A stretch of 64,000 bases of DNA from Paraburkholderia bryophila (GTDB lineage Bacteria; Pseudomonadota; Gammaproteobacteria; Burkholderiales; Burkholderiaceae), in NCBI RefSeq assembly GCF_013409255.1, contig NZ_JACCAS010000002.1:124001-188000 (forward strand). Reading direction: 5' to 3'. The translations under genes were made by a program, and so were the position numbers. The notes under the pieces are model-generated. The model ran no database searches. It was not told where the DNA came from and was given only the letters and a program-made list of their open reading frames with translations. Of the stretch, positions 1 through 7,788 are shown piece by piece; position 1 is the stretch's first letter, and each line of letters opens with the position of its first letter.

Positions 1-1974
1 GCAATCGTGCAACCACGCGGCGATGTGCAGTGTTTCCCACTGATCCGCGTCCATCGTGAAATCGGCGAACGGACCTTCCTTCGCGTCGCAGGTCGCGCGC
101 GCGAGCATCTTGACCAGATCCGGCACACGCTGGCAATGCCCACCCGTGTACGGACTCTTTGCGTCGATGGCGCCGGCAATGAGCTGAATGAAGCTCGCCA
201 GAAGATTCCTGGAGGTACGCAACAGCAGATGATTGTCGATCGCCAACGCGGCGGTGCCCGACAGTGCGCGAATCAGATCGATCAGCTCGGAGGTGAGCGG
301 CTGGATTTCGGTGCCGGCGCCTATCGGGAAACTGAGTGTCAATGTGCCAATGATCTCCATCTGGCGATTCTTCAACGGCATGGACAATAACCGTAACCGT
401 GTCGCGCCCAGACTGCTGAACACCGATCCGAAGATAGCGAGATTGGTCGCATCGTCCCGCGCCAGTTCCATTTCGACGACGGAGTCCGTGCGCAGCGCGC
501 GGACCGGCGCCGCGACGGGATGCGGCACGTCGACGTCCCACGTGGGGCCCTCGGCGATCGCGGCCTGACCGTGCAAGCGCAATGCGGCAGGCTCGAGCTG
601 GCTGCCGTCGCGCGACAGCAGATGCACCGCGCCGCCGCTGGCAGCCGAGATATGCATGGTCTCCCGGAGGATCCGATCCATTAGCGTATCGAAATCGTGC
701 TCGGCATTCAGCGAACTGCTGATCTCAAGGAAGCGATGCAACGTGTGCTTCATGGTCGTCATTGCAGTGGCGAGCCGGTCCACTTCCCGAATCAGGCTGC
801 GTTGAGGATCGGTGCCGTCGAAATTGAAATGCGTGATCGCCTCCGCCTGCTGTGCGAGGTTGCGCAGCGGCTGCGCAATGCGATTGGCGAGCCAGTGCAC
901 CAGCGGCAACATCGACAGCATGAGACCGAGAGAAATATAAAACCCATGACGGCGGCTTTTAATCTCCGACGCCTGCAGCTCGTCGCGCGGTGCGGCGATC
1001 AGCAGCGTCAGCGGCGCGCTGTTCTTGCGTGCATCCGCGGCCAACGTCACTGAGTGCGCCACCCATTCCCGGCCGGCGACCGACTGCACCGGTTCAAGCT
1101 GCCCCTGCCCGTCACGCCGATGCCAGAGTACTTTCATCAATGGCGATGCGGCCGCGTCGACGGTAGGCAGGACGCGGAATCGACTTGCCGGGGAGACATC
1201 CTTGCCCTTCGATTGGGCAAGGAGTTCACCACCGTTCGTGGCGATCAGCAATTCCGCCGAGGCGCTGATATTGGTCTGCGACAGCAACTGACTGAGGGTC
1301 TCCAGACTCACGTCCGCGCCCACGACGATATCCGAGCGGGCCTCCGCCAGCGTGACCCCGGGTTCGCCCGTCGTAAAGAACAGATACGGCTGGGACTGCA
1401 CCGCGACGCCGTCGCCTGCGTGCCTGGCCAGTTCGAACCAGTTACGGGAGCGAGGATCGAAGTCGTAGTCGGGCATCTCGCGACGCTCGATTTCCCGCAT
1501 GTCCGCATCGAAATAACTATAGGCCCCCACCGCCACGCCGGTGTCCCGGTTGACACTCTGCAAGCCGAAAGCGGCTCCGGGCGGAGCGCCCATGTTTTCG
1601 CGCGCCAATGCACTGTTCAGTCGGCGCAGCAACATGAATGAACCGGACGTCGTGGCGAAATAGATAGCGGATACCGACGTGTTGCTACGCAAGGCTTCCG
1701 CCAGCACGGGCAACGTGCGAAGACGCTCAGCCTGGGTCGACACGCGGCCGAGTACGCTGGACGCAAGCAGGGCCACGTCGACGCGCGCGGGACGCAGTTC
1801 GGACTCGACCGCTGCCGCGGCTTCGCGTCCGACGTACTGTGCCTGCTCAGCGGCCTGCCGAAGCAGCATCGTGTTGCCGCGCGATTGTTCCTGCAACAAC
1901 AGGACGCTGTAGACCAGCGCGACGAGTCCAATCATCAATGCGCTGAGCGTGACATAAAGGCTCTTTGGCTTCAT
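1..1974 (-). CDS. Membrane HD-GYP domain protein with periplasmic sensor, HAMP and GAF-like regions (partial, 3' end outside window)
   Basis: The reading frame is open from an ATG at 1974 to the window edge (658 codons) with no stop, so the C-terminus is missing. A transmembrane helix lies near residues 6-24, followed by a roughly 300-residue periplasmic region of dCache/Cache type. A second helix lies near 344-362, with a HAMP-like linker after it. A GAF-like region (about 415-590) precedes the start of an HD-GYP domain, with YTGGHCQRV at 609-617 and the HD pair at 656-657. HD-GYP domains hydrolyse cyclic di-GMP in the cytoplasm; the GYP motif itself lies beyond the edge, so activity cannot be judged. 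The likely role is coupling an extracellular signal to c-di-GMP turnover. Its upstream region is shared with a divergent orphan flhC. Confidence 0.85.
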   Translation of the reverse strand, partial: MKPKSLYVTLSALMIGLVALVYSVLLLQEQSRGNTMLLRQAAEQAQYVGREAAAAVESELRPARVDVALLASSVLGRVSTQAERLRTLPVLAEALRSNTSVSAIYFATTSGSFMLLRRLNSALARENMGAPPGAAFGLQSVNRDTGVAVGAYSYFDADMREIERREMPDYDFDPRSRNWFELARHAGDGVAVQSQPYLFFTTGEPGVTLAEARSDIVVGADVSLETLSQLLSQTNISASAELLIATNGGELLAQSKGKDVSPASRFRVLPTVDAAASPLMKVLWHRRDGQGQLEPVQSVAGREWVAHSVTLAADARKNSAPLTLLIAAPRDELQASEIKSRRHGFYISLGLMLSMLPLVHWLANRIAQPLRNLAQQAEAITHFNFDGTDPQRSLIREVDRLATAMTTMKHTLHRFLEISSSLNAEHDFDTLMDRILRETMHISAASGGAVHLLSRDGSQLEPAALRLHGQAAIAEGPTWDVDVPHPVAAPVRALRTDSVVEMELARDDATNLAIFGSVFSSLGATRLRLLSMPLKNRQMEIIGTLTLSFPIGAGTEIQPLTSELIDLIRALSGTAALAIDNHLLLRTSRNLLASFIQLIAGAIDAKSPYTGGHCQRVPDLVKMLARATCDAKEGPFADFTMDADQWETLHIAAWLHDC

Positions 1975-2811
1975 GCGAGTGTTCGCCTGTATGAAATTCC
2001 CACAATTGACGAGGCAACCCTGCGGTCAGGAATGCCTTTCTTTGCCCAGCCTCTTTGAAATAAAACATCTGGACTCAATCTAACGATACGGCCTGACAGT
2101 TCTATCGAATTCTTTTAACCAGGAAGTATTCCTTAGCGATTCAGCGCCCGTCATTCCAGCCCACTCTTCTCGAAATACAGGTGCTCTAACGGCACGGGAA
2201 ATTCATCTCTTTAGTCGTTTTGTAGCGACGCCGGATGGCGTGCGAAGCCGGCAATTCCGACCCTGAAGAATTCCCCGAAATGTGAATAACGGCAGTACGA
2301 AGCTCGATGGACTTCGACATCGAAAAGCCCGCCAGCACGATGATTGATGCTCGAGAACCTGGTCGATTCACCGTTCACAAAAAGACCGCCAGACGCTGTC
2401 CGGCGGCCGTTAAAAAAGCTCGCTACCGGGGAAGTAGGAGCTAAATTCAGTCTACTCGCTAGCAACGTCAGGAAACGTCAATTCTTGTTACATCGAGCGA
2501 AACAACGCAGAAACGAGACCTTACTACGCGATATGTCGCGGGACCGTCGAGTCTGCTTTCTCCGCCTGAGTCTTAAGACCTCTACCGTCATATGTCTCAT
2601 TTACTTTCCGATTCCGTGAGGTACGCTCACTAACAACCAATCTACATTTTTAATCGCGTAAAGACGAACTGCCGTTTTTAATTCGGGCGTACTTTTCCGG
2701 ATCAAACAGATTGGTCAGCGCATCGAGCCTCATAACGTAATCCGCCTCATGCGAACGGGGAATCTGGCGATGTCCAGTCTTCCCGCGAGGCCGTTTGACA
2801 GGGAGTTGGCT
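1975..2811. other. Intergenic region without a supported gene (837 bp)
   Basis: This stretch separates the divergent HD-GYP and flhC genes and is more AT-rich than the flanks. Short open frames occur on both strands, but none has a convincing ribosome binding site or a recognisable protein. A weak hairpin with CCGCC/GGCGG arms near 2388-2405 is followed by a run of A. No flhD-like frame is present in front of flhC. Confidence 0.6.
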
Positions 2812-3432
2812 ATGATGGAAAAGCGAAGCTTGATAAAAGACGCGCACGAGATATTCAGCGCTATCGCCCTGATTGAACTCGGCGCCCGCCTGCAAGTGCT
2901 GGAGTCCGAGCTCTCGCTGCCACGCGTCCGCTTGATCCGGCTGTACCACGAGGTCAAAGGCATCGCGCCGCCAAAGGGCATGTTGCCCTACTCGGCCGAT
3001 AGGTACATGACCTGGCGGGCGAACATCCATGCCTCGCTGTTTTACAACATCTATCTTTACCTGAAAACTGAAACGGGCTGCTCGCATCTCGACGCGCTCA
3101 CGAAAGGCTACCGGCTCTACCTCGATCATTGCGGGGAAGACGGCGTGAGCCCGGCGCTGGATATGACAAGAGCGTGGACGCTAGTGCGTTTCTTCGACGC
3201 GGGCATTCTGCAGCTAACGCAATGTTGCCGTTGCCGGGGCAAATTCGTAGCGCACCGATACGATCCGCAGCGCAACGTGCTGTGTTGCGCCTGTTTGCCG
3301 CCACCGGCGCGCGTCGGAAAAACAAAGACGCGCCCCTGCCCCGCGATACAGGAACAAAAGGCGGCGCCGAAAGCGGTCGTCCCGATTACCCGGGAAAGAT
3401 GCCCGGACGCTTCCCTCAGATTGCCCGCTTGA
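2812..3432 (+). CDS. flhC: FlhC-family flagellar transcriptional activator (orphan)
   Basis: FlhC is the zinc-containing half of the FlhD4C2 master activator of flagellar class II promoters. The 206-residue product has the family pattern: EIFSAIALIELGARLQVLES near the N-terminus, PPKGMLPYS and MTW in the middle, RAWTLVRFFDAGILQL, then two zinc pairs C138-x2-C141 and C158-x2-C161 with PP after the last. The frame is open back to 2749, but the ATG at 2812 has GGGAG at 2801-2805 and gives the usual FlhC length. No flhD gene lies next to it, which is unusual. It may pair with a FlhD encoded elsewhere, act as an accessory copy or be a relic; the cysteines and core are intact. Confidence 0.88.
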   Translation: MMEKRSLIKDAHEIFSAIALIELGARLQVLESELSLPRVRLIRLYHEVKGIAPPKGMLPYSADRYMTWRANIHASLFYNIYLYLKTETGCSHLDALTKGYRLYLDHCGEDGVSPALDMTRAWTLVRFFDAGILQLTQCCRCRGKFVAHRYDPQRNVLCCACLPPPARVGKTKTRPCPAIQEQKAAPKAVVPITRERCPDASLRLPA

Positions 3433-3518
3433 GCGAGCGATCGAATCAAGGCGCGCCGTGACCGCAAAACGTCTTGACCTCACCCGCGCCGATCATGCTT
3501 TGAGAAACGGAGGCATCG

Positions 3519-3986
3519 ATGGGAATCCTCACACGTTGCAGTGCCGCATTCGCCATGGTCCTATCGCTGGTCGCTTCAGCACACGCAGAACTCGGGAGTA
3601 CTCCCACATGGCTCATGGACGGTAACAACAGCAGCATGAATCAGATCGACGCTACCGCGCCGGGCTCGACGTCATACACGGTCAGTGAAACCAGGCTGCC
3701 ATCGGGCACGGTCGTCCGGGAATATGTGGCGCACAGCGGCACCGTGTTCGCCATCGTATGGACCGGGCCGCGGATGGCGCCTCTCTCCACGTTGCTCGGC
3801 AACTACTTTTCGACCTACCTTCAGGGCCTGTCCGCCGCCCATGCGGCGCATGGCGGTTATGGTCCGGCGGCTATCGAGCAGGCCGGGCTGGTCGTCCATA
3901 CAGGTGGACATATGGGCGCCTTTGCCGGGATCGCCTATCTGCCTCAGGCCCTGCCGCAAGGAATAAGTCCGGCCGACCTGCGATAG
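3519..3986 (+). CDS. DUF2844 family secreted protein
   Basis: The product is 155 residues with a clear Sec signal peptide (hydrophobic core, then AHA-E near residue 24). The mature part is rich in Gly, Ser and Thr and carries the DUF2844 pattern: a segment with LPSGTVVREYV, then FAIVWTGPRMAPLSTLLG. The function of this family is unknown. It ends 14 bases before the next gene, a DUF3443 lipoprotein, and I recall these two families occurring together in Burkholderia, so they are probably one operon acting in the periplasm or at the cell surface. Confidence 0.8.
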   Translation: MGILTRCSAAFAMVLSLVASAHAELGSTPTWLMDGNNSSMNQIDATAPGSTSYTVSETRLPSGTVVREYVAHSGTVFAIVWTGPRMAPLSTLLGNYFSTYLQGLSAAHAAHGGYGPAAIEQAGLVVHTGGHMGAFAGIAYLPQALPQGISPADLR

Positions 3987-4000
3987 CCAGGAGATGCATC

Positions 4001-5314
4001 GTGCGAATTCTCTCGTGTTCCCTTGCCGGCGGCCTGATGATCTGGCTCGCGGCATGCGGTGGCGGCGGTGGCGGATCTTCGTCGACGCCATCGAGCGGCA
4101 ACACAGTCGCCGTAAGTCCGGCTGCGGCTAGCTCCGCTACGGCGTCTTCAGGAACCACCGTAAGCCAACCGCCTCCCTCGCTGCTTCCGGCGGCCAATAC
4201 CGCAAGCAATGCCATTCCGGTTCTCGTTTCATCGGCGGTATCGGGTACGCGCAACTTTCCGATGGTCGATGTCACTGTCTGCACACCCGGCACCGATGCG
4301 ACCGCCAACTGCGCAACGATTCCTAGAGTCGTGCTGGACACCGGATCCTCCGGATTGCGCATTTTTGCGTCGGCTCTGCCGACCTCGACGTTGTCGACCT
4401 TGCCGAAACAGAGCCTGCCGCCCACCGGCAATACGCTTGCCGAATGCGCCGTCTTTGCCAGCGGCTATGCATGGGGCACCGTACGTCAGGTGGATGTGCT
4501 GCTATCGGGCGAGGTTGCGCAGAACGTCCCCATTCAGGTGATGGGCGATGCCACGCTGGCCGCGACCGCGCCCGCCGATTGTCAAATGAACATTGCCTAT
4601 TCCGCGGCGCTGATACTGGGGGCCAACGGCATACTGGGCGTTTCCGTCAATCCGCGCGACTGCGGGACCGCGTGCGCGAACGGCAATGTCGCCGGCTTTT
4701 ACTACTCCTGCGGCGCGGCAGGCTGCACGACCACAAGCCTGGCGGTGAGTCAGCAGGTCGGCAACCCGGTCCAGTTCTTCCCCGTCGACAACAACGGCGT
4801 ACTGGTGGAGCTACCTCCCGTCGCGGCTGGCGGTGCGCTATCGGCATCGGGTACGCTGATCTTCGGGATCGATACGCAGCCGAACAACACGCTTGCAGGT
4901 CAAAGTGCGACTATTCTGCCAACCAACGGGTATGGTGAGTTCAATGCAACTTACCTCGGTGTAACGTTTCCATCCAGCGCTTCGTTCGACACTGGCTCAC
5001 CCAGCATGTATCTGCAGAACACGGCCGTTCCTGTCAACAGTGCCGGCTTCTATGCCCCAACCAATACGCTGGCGCAATCGGTCACCCTCTCCGGCCTGAA
5101 TTCAGCTAGCACGACCATCAATTTCAATATCGCCAACGCCAGCGATCTGTTGGCGTCGGCGAACTATGCCTTTAACGATATCGCCTACTCTATTCCCAAT
5201 CTGTTTGATCTCGGCATGCCGTTCTTCTTTGGGCGCCACGTCTACTTCGGGCTGGCCAATTCAGTCTCGCAAGGAGGCGGCGCAGGTCCCTATGTGGCAT
5301 TTTTATCGGATTGA
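4001..5314 (+). CDS. DUF3443 family lipoprotein with two pepsin-like DTG motifs
   Basis: The GTG at 4001 is chosen because AGGAG lies at 3989-3993 and the frame then begins with a lipoprotein signal (hydrophobic stretch ending LAAC followed by six Gly). The product is 437 residues. After a Ser/Ala-rich spacer come two lobes, each with an aspartic-protease-like signature: VVLDTGSSGLRI with Asp113 and ASFDTGSPSMYL with Asp330. Two DTG(S/T) motifs about 217 residues apart is the architecture of bilobal pepsin-type proteases. The family has no function known to me; proteolytic activity is an inference from the motifs. Several Cys residues suggest disulfides and an extracytoplasmic location. Likely cotranscribed with the DUF2844 gene. 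Confidence 0.82.
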   Translation: MRILSCSLAGGLMIWLAACGGGGGGSSSTPSSGNTVAVSPAAASSATASSGTTVSQPPPSLLPAANTASNAIPVLVSSAVSGTRNFPMVDVTVCTPGTDATANCATIPRVVLDTGSSGLRIFASALPTSTLSTLPKQSLPPTGNTLAECAVFASGYAWGTVRQVDVLLSGEVAQNVPIQVMGDATLAATAPADCQMNIAYSAALILGANGILGVSVNPRDCGTACANGNVAGFYYSCGAAGCTTTSLAVSQQVGNPVQFFPVDNNGVLVELPPVAAGGALSASGTLIFGIDTQPNNTLAGQSATILPTNGYGEFNATYLGVTFPSSASFDTGSPSMYLQNTAVPVNSAGFYAPTNTLAQSVTLSGLNSASTTINFNIANASDLLASANYAFNDIAYSIPNLFDLGMPFFFGRHVYFGLANSVSQGGGAGPYVAFLSD

Positions 5315-5611
5315 TAGCGGTCTTCGAGTACGGATCGCCCCGACGGCTCGACGGCCAGATCAAGGCTCAACCTTCCCGCCAGTCCTGTTTATTTCGTCAT
5401 CTTGAATATGCCAGACGATAGATGTCTGCGGATACTTCATTAACATTGACGATGATTGACAATTTTAAGCGGACTACTCGGGAATAATGTATTGGTGAAG
5501 GCTGGGTGAGATAAACGTCGATTTGCCCTCAACCTCTTCACGCTGATCTTGCGGGAATCAGGGAGCGACGCTCTGAAACGCAAGTTATGCAGACCCTCAC
5601 TGTCATAAAAA

Positions 5612-7420
5612 ATGGTCACGACGCCGACCAATCGAGATTCCTTGCATGAAGATGCAGTTTCTTCGCGGGAACGTATTGCTGCCGAACAGATCGAGATCAT
5701 GTTCAGATTCGTGACCGTGGCTGTACTCGCCGCTGCACTCTTTGCAGTCATGCTGGCGCTCATCATTGCCCATCTCGGTTATCTGACTCCGATGGTCGGC
5801 TTCTGCTGGGTCGGCTACATCGTCGCCTGCGCGTGTAGCCATATCGTGCTGTTCTATTTCTACCGACGCTCTGAATCCGCCCGTGCACGGTGGCGTTACT
5901 GGGCTGCCCTTTTCACAATCATCAGTCTTGCTGAAGGATGCGGATGGGGCTGGGCGTCGATCAATCTGGCAACCGGTGGCGGCTTTGAAATCGCCTCTTT
6001 GATGGTTCTCGCGGCGGGGGGTGTCGCCGCCGGCTCCATTCCCGCGTTCAATCCGTTTCTCCCCACGCTCTTCACGTTCGTCCTGACGTCGACATTGCCG
6101 TACACCTTCGTCAGCCTGGCTTCCGCCGACAAAGTACAACAGGCCACGTCGCCCATGGTGCTGCTCTACATCGGCGTGCTGTGTTGCCTCGGCATTCTGG
6201 CAAACAGCGCACTCAGGCAAAGCATTGGGTTGCGCATCAAAACAGAGCAGATGGCGACCGAGTTGATGCGCCAGAAGGAAATCGCCGAGCAGGCCAACCG
6301 CGCCAAATCCAATTTCCTTGCGGCGGCCAGTCATGATCTGCGGCAGCCGGTGCACGCGCTGGGTCTGTTCGTCGGCGCACTCAGTCTCGTTCCGATGCCA
6401 CTGGAGGGTCAACGCCTGGTCGAGCGAATCGACGAATCGACCAATGCGCTGGATAATCTCTTCGCCGCGCTCATCGACATTTCCCGACTCGATGCCGGCG
6501 TCGTTGCGGCGAATTGCCGTCCATTTGCAATCGGCCCGATTCTGGATCGTGTCTGCCGCGACTTTGCGGGCGAGGCGACGAACAAAGGCCTCACTCTCTC
6601 ATGCATGCCCTGTCGCGCGATCGTCGATTCTGACCCGACGCTGGTGGAGCGGATCGCGCGTAATCTGGTCTCCAATGCCGTACGCTATACCGACCGCGGC
6701 CGGATCGTCGTGGGGTGTCGGCGCAGGGGCTCACACATCGCCATGCAGGTGTGGGACACCGGTCGCGGGATTCCGCCTCATGAACAGAGTCACATATTCC
6801 AGGAGTACTACCAGATCGGAAATCCCGAACGGGATCGCGAGAAGGGTCTTGGTCTCGGCCTCGCGATTGTCCGTCGCCTGGCCGACCTGCTGGCATGCAA
6901 ACTGGTTCTGCAGTCGAAATCTGGGCACGGGTCCTGTTTCGAGGTGTCGCTTGCGCGGTCCACCCGTGCCGCGACGTCTCTGATGGTGCCGGCCGTCGAA
7001 ACCCATATCCTGTCCTCGACCGGTTTCGTGGTCGTCGTCGACGACGAACGCGCTATCCGGGAAGGGATGTCGAGCTTGCTGACCGGTTGGGGCTATGACG
7101 TTCTAACTGCCGCCTCAGCCGACGAAGCCATCAAGGCTTTGGCCGCCCGCATGGAGCGGCCGGACCTGCTGATCTGCGATTTGCGCCTGCGAGGCGAGAA
7201 CGGAATCGAAGTCATCGAAATTCTGCGCGCCGAATATAACGAGCAGATTCCCGCCATGCTGATCACCGGGGATACGGGCGCCGATCAGCTAATCGATGCT
7301 CATGCGAGCGGATTCGTGTTACTCCACAAGCCTGTTCCCAACGGCAAAATGAGAGCGGTTATCACGAGACTCATTTCCGCCGGGTTGAACGAACAATTTG
7401 CGTCAGGCACCGAAGTCTAG
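5612..7420 (+). CDS. Hybrid sensor histidine kinase with C-terminal receiver domain
   Basis: This 602-residue inner-membrane kinase has an N-terminal bundle of about six helices (residues 30-205) without a large periplasmic domain. A HisKA domain follows with SHDLRQPVHAL and phospho-accepting His241, then the HATPase_c domain with the N box (NLVSNAVRYT near 350), DTGRGIP near 383 and GLGLGLAIV near 412. A receiver domain from about 470 contains the DDE acidic pair, Asp523 in LLICDLRLR and the HKP lysine motif. There is no output domain, so signalling must go to a partner by phosphotransfer. Its catalytic and receiver halves closely match the next gene, pointing to duplication with exchange of sensor part. 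The ATG has no strong Shine-Dalgarno; a later Met is possible. Confidence 0.9.
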   Translation: MVTTPTNRDSLHEDAVSSRERIAAEQIEIMFRFVTVAVLAAALFAVMLALIIAHLGYLTPMVGFCWVGYIVACACSHIVLFYFYRRSESARARWRYWAALFTIISLAEGCGWGWASINLATGGGFEIASLMVLAAGGVAAGSIPAFNPFLPTLFTFVLTSTLPYTFVSLASADKVQQATSPMVLLYIGVLCCLGILANSALRQSIGLRIKTEQMATELMRQKEIAEQANRAKSNFLAAASHDLRQPVHALGLFVGALSLVPMPLEGQRLVERIDESTNALDNLFAALIDISRLDAGVVAANCRPFAIGPILDRVCRDFAGEATNKGLTLSCMPCRAIVDSDPTLVERIARNLVSNAVRYTDRGRIVVGCRRRGSHIAMQVWDTGRGIPPHEQSHIFQEYYQIGNPERDREKGLGLGLAIVRRLADLLACKLVLQSKSGHGSCFEVSLARSTRAATSLMVPAVETHILSSTGFVVVVDDERAIREGMSSLLTGWGYDVLTAASADEAIKALAARMERPDLLICDLRLRGENGIEVIEILRAEYNEQIPAMLITGDTGADQLIDAHASGFVLLHKPVPNGKMRAVITRLISAGLNEQFASGTEV

Positions 7421-7788
7421 ATGCCGCGGCAGGACCGCCGGTGCGCTACAGACTGGTCGCTTCCCGATGGGACCCATCGCCGGGCGCGATCAGTCATAGC
7501 ACTACGTTCGCTTCGTAACGAACCCGGCGTCGGAAGTCGACCACGGGCAGGCCGACGGCTATTCAAAACGGATACAATTAATCACAGCCCTCATGCAGTC
7601 AGGCGTTCGTAAGGCGGACGATATCGACCTGTTCGTCGCGGATAGTCCGATGCCTCACTGAACCATTGGACCCGTGCTTTACCGAACTACCCGTCCGGTC
7701 CGGGCCAGACTAATATGACTAAAAGTATCGCGAAATAACGGTGCAATTTCACGTTCTCCGAAGCGGTAGTCCCGTTCCAGGTGCAACT
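7421..7788 (+). other. Intergenic region between the two kinase genes (368 bp)
   Basis: No gene is supported here. A 63-codon open frame directly after the first kinase has no ribosome binding site or recognisable sequence. No terminator-like hairpin with a U tract was seen, so read-through from one kinase gene to the next is possible. Confidence 0.5.

Noticed and set aside
2344..2619. 91-codon ORF upstream of flhC, considered as a possible flhD
   Set aside because: It has no FlhD features and no ribosome binding site.
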